From Megalopta genalis (taxonomy: Eukaryota > Arthropoda > Insecta > Hymenoptera > Halictidae): 64,000 nt of DNA. Position numbers and translations under genes: made by a program. Under the pieces are notes generated by a model, which saw nothing but the letters and a program-made list of their open reading frames with translations, searched no databases and was not told the DNA's origin. Shown here piece by piece: positions 48,581 through 59,344 of the stretch. Location: assembly GCF_051020955.1 (NCBI RefSeq), contig NC_135014.1, forward strand, positions 23,350,721 through 23,414,720, in the 5' to 3' direction. Position 1 is the first letter of the stretch; every line of letters begins with the position of its first letter.

Positions 48581-50210
48581 TGATCGTTTAATTCAATGAT
48601 TCTTTGATTCAGTACAATGAATGTATTATTACGAATTTAATCGCACAGTAAAACATGTCGTCTATGTTAATTCTTGTTAACTCGGCGCTTTACAATTTAT
48701 CTTCATTTTTTACTTTATCACTTCCATGCCAATAATAACGGAATAAATATTGCTTGCTAATAACGTTTACGCAAGTTTTAACAAGAACAACAGATCGACT
48801 TTTAAAATAACGAATAAACTGTAAATTTTTTTTATCTTCCCATGTGATAGAGAATTTGGCAAATAAACTTCTTTTTGAAATACTAGTTACCCACGAAAAT
48901 AGCATTTCAAATATTATTCCAGCTGCGTTAATATCCACATGTATTGCATACTATTTGAAAAGAAGTTTACTTGCAAAATTCCGTATTACACGAGAAGATA
49001 AAAATATCGACAGCCTATTCACCATCGCGAAAATCGATTTTCCCGAGGCCCGGCGAACGGTTCAGCGAAAAGCTGACAGCAGCCAGGACGTTCCGATGAA
49101 AACGTCCGTCTGGGAAACAGCTGTTCGCATCGGGCTAATTGAAATCCAAATGGCGGCGGCCAAGCCCCTCTCGTTCCCAGTCGGTTTTTCCGCCTGTCCC
49201 GTCCCGGTTTGCGAAAGAAGTCGGCGGAATCGCGTCGTCGATCGGCGCAAATAAATCCGCGACACACAGCGTGGTCCCCGTTGATGCATGATTTCATGGA
49301 ATCGTCGTGGAACGGGGCGCGGGGAACACCGGGGGCCAGCCAGCGCAGCCGCGTGTGGGAAACTCGCCGGATGCATTATGTATTTATTGCTTTACTTACT
49401 TAGTTGGGAATTACTTTTGCCAGCGTAATGACTTTCAGGCAGCCCGCTATCTTAGGAATGCAATAGGCCTGATTTATCGCTCGGCCGGTGTTTTTCTCGG
49501 GCCAGTTTGTCGTTATCGCTGTACCTGTCCTGCCTCGTCCAGCGAGACGTCCGAGACGCTCCGGCTGTCTCGTGACCTCGAAACGATCGATCAGAGACGA
49601 TCCAGGGACGATCCAACGACTTTTCCTGCTTTTCCTTCGATCTGACTTCCCCGACGTTCTCCTATCGATTTTAATTTTTTTTTTTCGAGATCCATAGAAC
49701 GTCCGATGCGTTTTTTTAGTTTCTTCGTTTCCTTCGGTTGCGTTTCGAATTTTAATATTAATTGCTGATTGTGCGCAATGCAAAGATGTTCGCTGATCTG
49801 AAGATCTGGCCTTTTCGTCTAATATCTTATCGATTCGAAATAATTGAGGTGGGCATCAAATTTGTTCATATCGAAGGACGGATTGCGATGAAAATCGTGC
49901 AGCATCTAGCTAATTAATCTCGACACTTTTCAGTGTTTCAGGCGAGCCTTTTTCTTGATGGAAGCACAGACTCTGATAACTATCGCGCAACATCTGTCTA
50001 ATCAATCTTGTCATAGTCTGTGTTCTAATCAAATTTAAGACTCGTCTCAAATAATTTATGAAACTCTTGTAATTTAAGCAATTAAGCTCCGTAAAGCGGT
50101 GTATACTTGGTGGAATAATATTCTGAAGAAATTTTTTTACTTACCGTGAAATTAACACGCAAGAGGAAGTGAAGACAGCATGGTGCAACTTCGAAAATAT
50201 TTGCGCACAC

Positions 50211-50214
<4 letters not shown>

Positions 50215-50279
<65 letters not shown>
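50215..50279 (+). repeat. (AG)n microsatellite, 32 units
   Basis: This is an uninterrupted AG run, the longest perfect microsatellite in the window. On the minus strand it forms a long pyrimidine tract about 70 bp before a donor-like GTAAGT (complement at about 50141-50146). Confidence 0.97.
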
Positions 50280-50281
<2 letters not shown>

Positions 50282-51299
50282 CGAAGCAGACTAATCATTA
50301 AAATTATACATACTTTTGTCGAGTAATCGAGTGAACTTTGAAATAAATGAAAAACATTTCTTAAATCAATTTCGAACGATGTTGTTGAACATCGCAAATA
50401 TGTATAAAAATTTCGGAAATGGATCTATGAAAATCGGAAAAATTGATGTGTGAAAAATTACAAAGGTGGATACGTAAAAATTGCAAAAACGTGTGAAGTA
50501 TAAAACAACGGATAAAAATTATTATCGAAGGAGAAACATTTCTACGCGGCTTCCGGTTCTTGCAATTTAGGCATAACGAACAGTTTCTGCGATGAATGCA
50601 CGTACGTATGATTTTCGTTGGTAATTTGATTAATTACCGCAACGTCTAATCACACAATCAATTTTGTAAAAGCCTCGGAACACTTTCGAGCGAAGACTTT
50701 CGAACCGTTACGTTTACGATTCTTACGAAAGCACAGGCAAATTAAATCAGATTACAATGCAAAACTCGCCAAATGACCGAAGTAAAAGTGAGCATAAAGT
50801 GTGGTCTAAGCAAGCAAACCTCGAGTGAATGTCTCGTGTGAAGGGTTTCCAAGATGCGCCAGCGATGAACGATTCATTTCTGGAACACATAATCGCGATA
50901 ATCACGGACGTAACCTAGAAACGTCTGCCGGAGGATACGTGGACGCTCACCGGAAACCATCGCGCGGCCATTTTATCCGTGGACTACCCAAGACGTTCCT
51001 GAATTACTACTTAATAGGAGTTTTCATTCGCTCGGCCTGTAATCAATAGGATGCTTGCGTGAATGCGTTGGAAAATAAACTGAAACGCGATTCAGTTACA
51101 ACCAAAAACATCCAAGCTCACCGGAAATCAGTCATCTTGGCCAGCAACAAAAATCCATAAAATCCTCTGTCACTTCGAATTATATGCAATTATCTGCAGT
51201 GATTAGACGGTGGTTCTTTATGCAGTTTCTTACTTTTGCGGCTAGCTGTTTTTAAATTATATTCGGACAACGTTGGTTTCTGTTGGTTAGCAAATTCAT

Positions 51300-52025
51300 T
51301 ATAGCACTCTGAACTGAAATTGCTGTTAATTTTTAACGATGCAAGTATCATTTTGTATTATAAAGTTTACACTTGCCATAAATGCATAAACGTGCACAAT
51401 ATATTCTAAAATGCTGTGGATTTCTGGTGACGTTATTGCTGTCTTGCAATTAAAAAATTTCCACTCGCCAAAAATGCACAAAAATGCAACGTTCAGTTAA
51501 GGATGCTGCTAATCTTGTATGATACAATTACTATCTTGCATTAAAAAAATTTCACTTGTCACAAGTGCATAAAAATGCGTAATAATATATTTTAAAATGC
51601 TGTGAAATTCTGGCGACGTTATTGCTGCCTTGTGATGAAAATATTTCGTCTCACCATAAATGCACGAAAACGCAACGTTTAGTTGAAGATGCTGTTAATC
51701 TTGTATAATATAATCACTGTCTTGCATTGAAAAATTTGCACTTATCATAAGTGCATAAAAATGCATAATATATTAAAAAATTCCATGAATTTCTGGTTTC
51801 ATTATTGCTATCTTGTATTAAAAAATTTTCTCTCACCATAAATACAATTATTCAGTTAAAGATGCTGCTAATTTTTGATAACGTAACTGCCGTATTGCAT
51901 TAAAAAATGTTCACTTGTCGCCAGAACACAGAAATGCACAGTATTTTTGAAAACGCTATGAATTTCGCAAACGCTGTCTAGCGTAAAAAAAGTCTGCACC
52001 CGCCAGAAATGCATAAAGATGCAGA
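51300..52025 (+). repeat. Alternating 91-bp monomers (A-B) forming a 180-bp higher-order array
   Basis: Monomer A (51397, 51579, 51764, 51938) carries AAAATGCTGTGAATTTCTGG. Monomer B (about 51310, 51488, 51673, 51846) carries CAGTTAAAGATGCTGCTAAT. Both end in a shared module: TTGCATTAAAAAATTT, a CACTTGCC-like box and ATAAATGCATAAAAATGCA. The shared module is palindromic (TGCAT...ATGCA). Related single modules are scattered elsewhere in the window. Confidence 0.85.
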
Positions 52026-53925
52026 ATTCGGCGATGATGTTCCAATTCGAATGGGATCGCGCGATGAGACGATGGACAGAGTAAACGAACCCGGCTCGCC
52101 AGCGCCAGGTAAATTTGATTATGTATCTAGTGATCAGTAAATTCAGGATCGCCGGATCGGCGGTGGGGGAGATCGCGTGTAAATCACGTTGTATCCCTTA
52201 ATTACGGAGTTGTTACAGAGAGGCGGCGTCTGGAGATACTTTATTGCCCCGTAAAAGTTACAACGAGACATAACTATGCTCGGAAATTAAGGAAGCTTAA
52301 GCTAATACAAGTAATTAGCGTGGAGTGACGTGGCGAGATTTCGTTCTACTAATCAGACCGATGCGAGAGATACATATTGCGACCGGGGCCGAAACTGCGC
52401 AGCGATCGCTCGTCTGTAAACTCATAAATAATTATCTCAATATTCGTGAAACGATCTACCAGACGAGAGCGAGCTAATTAATTAGAATAACGCCGGCGAA
52501 CGACTTGACGGCGAGACTCTCCCGGTTGCAACACCGGCTACCGAATCTTCCTCGGCTTGTTTGGTCGCGATCGTTACATTCGCCCAGCGGGGTTAAATGA
52601 AAACGTTGTGCCAAAATCACACAGAACTTTTGGTAGCAATTTTTTTACGTCAAATTTGAAATGTGCTGTAGAACGAGGGAAAAATAGAGATAATTCTAAT
52701 AAATAAGCGCGATATAAGAGATAAATAAGCGCGAACATTTTTCAGCCTTGAAAATTTATGTCAAACTGGAAGTATTGCAACAAAAATTGTGATTATATTT
52801 ATACAATCATTTCCCGGAGATTTTGACGCGCCCATTTCAAATCCGATCGCAAAATTGATCTACCATTTATGGAACTTTTTCATTCGGCCCCGATGTATTA
52901 CATCGTTTACGCGATTTTGATCATTATTATCGTGTTACTGATTTTTCTACATCTTCGTTTTCACGGGTTGTTTGCAATTTGAAAATATATTTCGTGGCGC
53001 GAACAAGTTGTTCAAGAGAAAACTCTTTCGTTCTGTCGATTTTTATACGAAATTTTTTCGCGCGAGTCTTGGCAAACAGAAATTACATAAATATGAATTT
53101 TTTTATATTCCTCTTTCGTTTCGTAGATTGTCGAATAAAATCTCAAGAAACAACAATTAGAAAAAACTGGATTTCTGTTTTAATAATTACGGTAAGTCGA
53201 AAACGGCGCATCGTGAAATTCTTGCAATGTCACACTTTCGCCTGCTCAAATTCGCCGTAAATTAACAAAATCTGCAGTCTAGCGATAATGGTAATGAGAA
53301 AGATTCTTTTGCAATGAATCTTGATCAACACTTCTGGATATAGTTAACCGACCGACGAACGCCGATATAATTTTTGTTCACTCTTTATTCATAAAATATC
53401 GTTCTAACGATGGAGTGTCTGGATCATTTAAAATTAACACTGCATGATAAATGGTGTCTCGAAATTACGCTGTGTTACAAATTCATGCAATTATTTCTAG
53501 TTAATTAAGCTTGTTCGCTTAACAAGCGTATCAGCATGTTCGTCGTAGTTACAAACCGATCCGAAACGTTCAACAAATGGCCTAGTCGCCTTAACAATGA
53601 TTAATGACATTTCTCCGCCGGCTTGCATACCTAACTTCCTCTAGATTTCTTCGCTTCATAAAAAATTCATGGGCCAGAACCATCAAATTTTATCCATTTT
53701 ATAAACCTGAATAATCGCTGATCAATATACGACTTCGTTTAAACAAAACCAAATAGGAATTCGACTCTTTGCTATTCAAAATATTCCCGAACCCAACCAT
53801 AAGCACGAAGTGCAATCAATCCAGCACTTTTTTGTTTTTTCTTTTCTCGTTGATCGAGCCTCGATCATGTTTCGCGGTTGATTTCACACGGTTTCGTCGC
53901 GAAGACGGCCATCTTCGACGACAGC
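52026..53925. other. No gene seen; GC-rich block 52030-52600 may be regulatory
   Basis: 52030-52600 mixes CpG-rich sequence with CTTAATTACGG, AAGTAATTAGCG and CTAATTAATTAG islands, and all frames are interrupted. 52600-53850 is AT-rich. A TTG-started frame at 52979-53260 overlaps a donor-like GTAAGT at 53192 but has no ATG or domain. Confidence 0.45.
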
Positions 53926-54024
53926 ATGAAGCATCGGCAGCCAAACTGCGCCGATTTCGTTGGAGATCGAGAAAACGAGGTGCAGATAATAGGAATAAAG
54001 AGTCGAAACAACGGGTGCGACGAG
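53926..54024 (+). CDS. Candidate first coding exon of the zinc-finger gene
   Basis: An ATG with A at -3 opens a frame of 33 codons that ends with a whole codon at CGAG before GTACGT, a good donor. The next resolved exon at 56311 also starts on a codon boundary, so the two would join in frame as ..NNGCDE then VKIKTEV.., giving a 421-residue protein. The frame also stays open upstream of this ATG to about 53854. The peptide is polar and matches no family I know. A phase match alone has a one-in-three chance, and the intron would be 2.3 kb and hold the 55.3-56.2 kb satellite. Transcript reads across the junction would decide it. Confidence 0.38.
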
Positions 54025-55340
54025 GTACGTTTCTATCGCTGCCTTCGCGTTCCTCTCTAATCAGGTCGCCTAATTATTACGTATTCGTTCGTTTATCTAT
54101 TTATTTATCATAAACGGGATCATGTTCCATTAGCGCACGTACCGTATAAAAACAACAATTAAAACGCGATACATACATAGTACATACGTTTAAATGGACC
54201 GAGCTACGATTAGTTGTATTAAGCTGTTCCATTTAATTTTTAATTACGATTACATTAAACCTGTTATTTCTTTAGTCGCATCGATAGTTAGACGTTCCTG
54301 CATTCAGAACAAATATCGTGCTTGTACAATGTCCGCAACAATGTGTCGGTGAAAAGCCCAGATATCCGCGAGCCCCCCCTCTAAGTGGAAACTCGGCTTT
54401 CAATCAGCGGCGATCTCATTAAAGACTGATTACACGATTATACCATTAGCGCACAATTTATCTTCATTTGCCAGGTGTCCGGCCGCTTATGAACGGTGGC
54501 GTACACGGGCTGCGAGAAACCCATAAGCTGCGTCCCGATCAGATTAGGTCTCGATCGCCGCGCAGCGAGCTATAAAAACCCCGCTAAAATCCCGGTTGCA
54601 GCGGCCGCGCGCGCGGCCGATGTTTATTATTTCGTCGTAAAATACGGGCCGCCGGACTAATTGCATAATTGATTACATAAAGGCGTTTCGACCGGGCCGC
54701 GCCGCGGCCGTAATATCGTTACGTAAAAAGGCAACGCGTTGTTCGGCTTTCGTTGTTCCGTTGCGTTAATGCCCTTCCAGCATTTCTCGCGGAACCGTGC
54801 GAAATTATCTAATATCCTGCGCATTACAATGTCCGGCGAGATCGCGGCGGCCGATCCCGACGGAAAAACGGGCGAGCCTCGACCGGGAACGCGGATCGCT
54901 TTTATTAATTATTCACGCCGCCGCGAGGCTTACTACTCGTTTGGGATTCCCCGCTCCGTACATTGTTAGCCGGCGCGAACTGGCAATCGCGTTCATCAGA
55001 TTAGAACCGGGAATGATAAGCCCGGGGATGATAGGCCCGATCCGCGAGCTGCCGAATGATTTACAATGGGACAAACCGGTGCCGACTTCCTGAATGCTTT
55101 CCCTAATTTATCTTGCACTTTACACCCACTTGTTACGAAAATCGTCGGCGGAGACGGCGGATTTATGCGTTTCTGGCTAGAGTGAATGGAATTGTTGAAT
55201 ACCATTTGAGAATTTTCTTGGGGCTGTCTCGTCTAATGTATGAATGATGGAATTCGCGCTGAACATTTGCCAGATCTTCCCAAGATCGTACGTGTATTCT
55301 AAAAGTTTTATAACAGAGAATTGCATTTTTTTAGTAATTC
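54025..55340. other. Probable first intron of the zinc-finger gene; CpG-rich 54380-55100
   Basis: If the 53926 exon is real, this is the 5' part of intron 1. 54380-55100 has GTAATATCG, ATTGCATAATTGATTACATAA and TTTATTAATTATTC islands in GC-rich DNA, so it could hold a promoter or enhancer of the gene. An alternative first exon here cannot be excluded. Confidence 0.35.
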
Positions 55341-56230
55341 CGACATTTAGCAAATAATTGAATGAACTAGGGTGAATATTTCGAGCTGGAAATATTCTGT
55401 TAAACGTTCAGGATCTATTGAAGATAATTGAATAAAATAGAACGAACGTCGCGAGCTAGAAATTTTATTAAATATTCAAAGTGTATTGAAAATAATTGAA
55501 TAAACTAGAATGGATATCGAATGTTCGAATTGATGTATTAAAAATAATTGAATGAACTAAAATGAATATTTCGAGTTAGAAATATTCTGTTAAATATATA
55601 AAACGTATTCAAAGTAATTGAATAAACTAGAACGCATATCACAAGCTAGAAATTTGATTGAACGTTCGAATTGATGAATTAAAAATAACAGAATTAACTG
55701 AAATGAATATTTCAAGCTAGAATTTATATTAAATGTATAAAACGTATTAAAAATAATTGGATAAACTAGACTGGACGTCACAAGCTAGAGATTTGATTGA
55801 ACGTTCGAATCGATGTATTAAAAATAATTGCATGAACTAAAATGAATATTTCAAGCCAGAAATATTCTGTTAAATGTATAAAATGTATTAAAAATAATTG
55901 AATAAACTAGAACAGACGTCACAAGCTAGAAATTTGATTGAACGTTCGAATTAATGAATTCAAAATAACAGAATGAACTGAAATGAATATTTCAAGCTAG
56001 AATTTCTATTAAATGTATAAAACGTATTAAAAATAATTGGATAAACTAGAACGAACATCACAAGCTAGAAATTTGTTTGGACGTCCGAATTGCTTAAAAA
56101 TAATTGAATGAACTAGAATGAATGAATGAATTCAAAATAATTGAATAAGCTGGAACGGACATCGCAAGCTAGAAATTTGATCGGACGTTCAAATTTCTCC
56201 ATTCGAACTAATTCAATGAACAAGAACGAA
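55340..56230. repeat. Satellite with 70-bp monomers in 140-bp dimers and a 280-bp higher-order period
   Basis: Two diverged monomers of about 70 bp alternate. One contains ATGAATATTTCAAGCTAGAA and the other CACAAGCTAGAAATTTGATT. Copies of ATGAATATTTC fall at 55562, 55703, 55842 and 55983. The odd members share AAATATTCTG and the even ones AATTTATATT or AATTTCTATT. The variant AACAGAATTAACTG (55687) returns as AACAGAATGAACTG exactly 280 bp later (55967). About 80 bp separate the array from the zinc-finger exon at 56311. Confidence 0.88.
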
Positions 56231-56310
56231 TGATTCCGAGATAAAGATCGAATTTAAATTTCGTTTCAACTAGCATTCACCGCTAATTAAGCTCGAACGA
56301 ATGTTTCAAG

Positions 56311-56642
56311 GTGAAGATCAAGACGGAGGTTCTCGACGAGATCGAGAATTTCTCAGCGGACGATGAACTACACGTCGAGATCGATGGAAACAGGAAGCAG
56401 AGGTTCGAAGGGAGGAAAATTGGGAGCAGAACAGGGAGCGCGCAGACGAAACCGGAAGCAGCCATGCCGGATGAATACGTCGACTTTGAGGAGTACATCG
56501 CGGCCTTGACGAGCGGGAAACGGCTGCTCTGCAGTGTCTGTAGAATCGACTTTCCGGACGAGGCGGACTTCAAGACACACATGGTCGGCCATAGCCGGGG
56601 GAAACTGTTCCAGTGTGGCTACTGTCGGAAACAGTTTTCACG
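56311..56642 (+). CDS. Zinc-finger gene exon: acidic N-terminal region, finger 1 and first half of finger 2
   Basis: The acceptor is TTTCAAG before GTGAAG and the donor is CACG before GTGGGT. The exon encodes an acidic, lysine-rich region without a known domain, finger 1 (CSVC...HMVGH) and the cysteine half of finger 2 (CGYCRKQFS). It ends in codon phase 2. Reading on into the intron gives a stop, which supports splicing. The in-frame ATG at 56464 has a G at -3 and could start a shorter isoform. Confidence 0.88.
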
Positions 56643-59178
56643 GTGGGTGGGTCAAAACTCCTTTGGCTGTGCAGTTGTTTATTTAACGAATAGTCGCTTC
56701 TGTATTGGAACAATTCTCTTCTGAAAATTTTACACGATATCTACGATTATTTTTTACTTAGTAAGTTGTTTATTGGATCCAGCTCGTGATGATGATTGTT
56801 GTTTTAAGGTTGACAACCTTGAAGGACCATATGCAGTTGCATGATGAGTTCAAGACGTTTCCTTGCAGTCAGTGCAATTTTCGATTTCAGGTATGTTTAT
56901 AGGCTCATTGCAGTTGCTTGAAAATTATTGAATAATTCTTCTAGTTGCATGTAAATTATAGAAACAGTGAATTATTGCTGCAGTTGCATATAAATTATAG
57001 AACTAGTGAATCATTGTTGCAGTTGCATATAAATTATAGAACTAGTGAATCGTTATTGCAGTTGCATATAAATTATGTAACTCATGAATCATTGTTGCGG
57101 TTTCATATAAAAAGCTAGAGGTAAGAAGTCATTGCTGCAGTTGCATATAAAAAGATAGAAGTAGTCATTGCTGCAGTTGCACATAAATCATAGAACTAGT
57201 GAATCATTGTTGCAGTTGCATACAAAAAGATAGAAGTAAGAAATCATTGCTGCAGTTGCACATAAATTATAGTATTAGTGAATCACTGCTGCAGTTGCAC
57301 ATAAATCATAGAACTACTGAATCAGTCCTGCAGTTGCATATAAATTATAAAACTAGCGAATCATTGTTGCGGTTGCATAGAAATTTTACGAAATTCGGTG
57401 ATTCTGTCTTGCATACAAATTGCAACAGGTTCCCACTGCTGCAGAAATATTGCAGAATAATATTAACCATTCCTGCAACTGTGCACAAATTGCATCGTAA
57501 CGTGCCACACCCAAATCACAGCAAACGATTGACGCACCGCAAAAATTGCAGAACAAAAACGACCTGAAGATCCACAAATCGGAATTGCACTCCGAGCGCA
57601 GACCGTTCGAATGCACCGTCTGCAAGAAGAAGCTGTTGCACCGGCAATCTCTTCGCGATCACAAGCTGATGCACACGAACGTGAAACCGTACGAGTGCTC
57701 AATCTGCAAGAAAAGCTTCCTACGTCTCAGCAGCCTAAGGGCTCACAAGATCGTTCACACCGCTGATCTGCCCTTCAAGTGCGACCTATGCTCCGCGAAG
57801 TTCAAACGTTCTTCGGTCCTGAAAACTCACAAACTGACGCACACAGGCGAGAGAAGGTTCGAGTGCGACATCTGCAAGCGTCGTTTCCACCTGAAAGGTG
57901 CTCTTAAGCATCATATCCTCTCCCATTACGGTGAGTTTTCTTTTTATTCGTCAAGTTCCACGCGGTTTCCACCGATGACGCGTTATTGCGCCCGGCGAAG
58001 CGACTCGTAAAACCATAAGTACGTATTCTTTTCGTTAGGCGTTTGGCTTCCTCTGAGTGAAAAACAGAGATGTTGAAAATATGTGACCTCTGTAGACGCC
58101 TTAATTTAATTGATATATTCTTGTTGCATTAATGAAACCAACAAGTGACAAAGTATTAAAAATATGTAACAGATATTATTGCTGTTTAAAAATCACGATA
58201 CTGTCGCTGCTTAAATGTAACTCCTTGAGACCATCAGGTCACAAAATATTAAATATATACTTCTCGTGCCTCGAATATTGAATAAAAATTATTCGAATCT
58301 CATACTTGCACAATAATGTCAAAAAGTCACATTTGAGTCGGTTTTGATAACGTTTTATATTACAACATGTATACTCGACGTTTAAAACGTAATAACTTTG
58401 TGAAAAAAAATCGTAGAGCGAATTATCTTACCTCGTTTCAAAGAGGAGACTTCGAGCTTCAAATCTACCGTAGTTTGAATCACGAAAAAAATGCATTGTA
58501 GTTTGTAGAATGATTTGAATTTCGAAAGTATCTAGAATTAAAGGATTTAGAAAATATAAAATGTCTTCATTTTTTCCCGCTCGCCACGTGACTCACAAAA
58601 TTTATGTTCTAAAAATGAATTCAGGTGTGTGAAAGCTAAGAATTCACGCTTTTAAATCAGCTTAGGTAGATTGCCATATGATTTTTTTTGGTCGAAGTTA
58701 TAGTAATTTGAATGTGGACAATAACTTTCTGAAAGTTTGTATGCTGATGCAGTTTATGATGATTATTGTTAATTAATGGTGTGTCTATTGTTTATAAATT
58801 GTAGGTGTGAGACCGTACAAGTGCGAGGACTGCGGCAAGTGTTACAGGAGATCATGGGGCCTGAAGTTGCACATGTACCGGCACACAGGTGTGAAACGGT
58901 TCGAGTGCGACCTCTGCAAATCGCGATTCAGCGTGAAAACGAAACTGGCGAAGCACATATACGGTCACATCGGCGAGAAACCGTACAAATGCGGCTGCTG
59001 TGGTCGTCAATACGGCGAACGGTACCAGCTCAAAGCGCATAAATGCGTCGCTGCCGTTCAGAACTCCTCGAAAATGAGGATCGAGCAGCGGCTGATTGAC
59101 TTGCCTCCGCAGATCGTATTCTTCCGACCGAAATCAACGATCGTCCCGAAAGTTATCAATCCTGTCGTTGGTACCTGA
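56311..59178 (+). CDS. C2H2 zinc-finger protein, ten fingers, four coding exons (5' end incomplete)
   Basis: Joining 56311-56642, 56809-56890, 57552-57930 and 58805-59178 gives one open frame of 388 residues plus TGA; all three introns are GT/AG and two of them fall inside a finger that only splicing completes. Counting from 56311, fingers begin near residues 72, 100, 128, 157, 185, 213, 241, 269, 297 and 325. Each has C-x2-C, then H-x3-H (third H-x4-H); the last is C2HC (H..KC). From the fourth finger on spacing is 28 residues, with linkers such as TGERRF and IGEKPY. Tandem fingers of this kind bind DNA in the nucleus, so a sequence-specific transcription regulator is the likely role; the target is unknown. 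The acidic N-terminal part holds IKTE, a psi-K-x-E SUMOylation match. The first exon starts right after an AG (TTTCAAG) with no ATG in frame, so translation starts upstream (see 53926) or at the in-frame ATG 56464. No ZAD, BTB or SCAN domain is visible, and no orthologue is recognised. Confidence 0.93.
56809..56890 (+). CDS. Zinc-finger gene exon: rest of finger 2 and first half of finger 3
   Basis: This 82-nt exon lies between GTTTTAAG and GTATGT. It completes finger 2 (RLTTLKDHMQLH) and supplies CSQCNFRFQ of finger 3. One base completes the codon from the previous exon and 27 whole codons follow. The exon is too short to be an independent ORF, but the finger register leaves little doubt. 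Confidence 0.9.
56905..57400 (+). repeat. 39-bp minisatellite in zinc-finger-gene intron, about 12 units
   Basis: The core GCAGTTGCATATAAATTATA recurs about every 39 bases (34-41) through most of the 661-bp intron 56891-57551. Because 39 is a multiple of three, the array produces an apparent ORF from 57199 that is only repeat translation. Most units carry CTGCAG or TTGCAG, which are potential cryptic AG acceptors. Confidence 0.85.
57552..57930 (+). CDS. Zinc-finger gene exon: rest of finger 3 and fingers 4-7
   Basis: The acceptor is AAATTGCAG and the donor is CATTACG before GTGAGT. NKNDLKIHKSELH completes finger 3. Four intact fingers follow, starting FECTVC, YECSIC, FKCDLC and FECDIC, each with H-x3-H. 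The exon ends in phase 1, one base into a glycine codon. Confidence 0.92.
57931..58804 (+). other. Zinc-finger-gene intron between fingers 7 and 8
   Basis: This 874-bp AT-rich intron runs from GTGAGT to TTGTAG. It includes a fragment of the foldback repeat family at about 58.41-58.50 kb (see 60585). No coding content is seen inside. Confidence 0.75.
58410..58510 (-). repeat. Fragment of the foldback family in the zinc-finger-gene intron
   Basis: TCGTAGAGCGAATTATCTTA and CAAAGAGGAGACTTCGAGCT match the right arm at 60982-61040 closely. Only this arm is present. Because it sits inside a gene intron, it would be transcribed with the gene. Confidence 0.6.
58805..59178 (+). CDS. Zinc-finger gene terminal exon: fingers 8-10 and C-terminal tail
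   Basis: The acceptor is AATTGTAG. The exon begins with GT, which completes the glycine of the linker YGVRPYKC. It carries finger 8 (CEDC), finger 9 (CDLC) and finger 10 (CGCC...HKC, C2HC). A basic tail of about 43 residues with no recognisable domain follows. The stop is TGA at 59176-59178. Confidence 0.92.
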
Positions 59179-59344
59179 ATCATGCGCTTTTGAAGAGCAA
59201 ACATAATGAACGTAGAAAGAAACTATTCAAAGTGCGGTTTAACTATTGGTTCAAATACGAAAAATATTATTATTTTAATTTTAATTGGGCGCAACTGATT
59301 AATGATGCTGTGAACGATCTTGTACACTTACAGTTAATAAGTAG

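Larger units (their letters stand above)
46510..51300. other. No gene seen besides the microsatellite and the foldback fragment
   Basis: The GC-rich segment 49030-49640 has overlapping ORFs (up to 136 aa) on both strands. Dispersed modules lie at about 47213 (TTTTTATGCAGATCACAAGTGC) and 50780 (GCATAAAGTGTGGTCTAAGC). The rest is AT-rich. Confidence 0.5.

Noticed and set aside
50152..50397. 81-aa minus-strand ORF
   Set aside because: It is dominated by the AG/CT microsatellite (Ser-Leu repeats).
57199..57567. 122-aa ORF with repeated LLQLHIN
   Set aside because: It is translation of the 39-bp intronic minisatellite. The spliced zinc-finger frame explains the locus.
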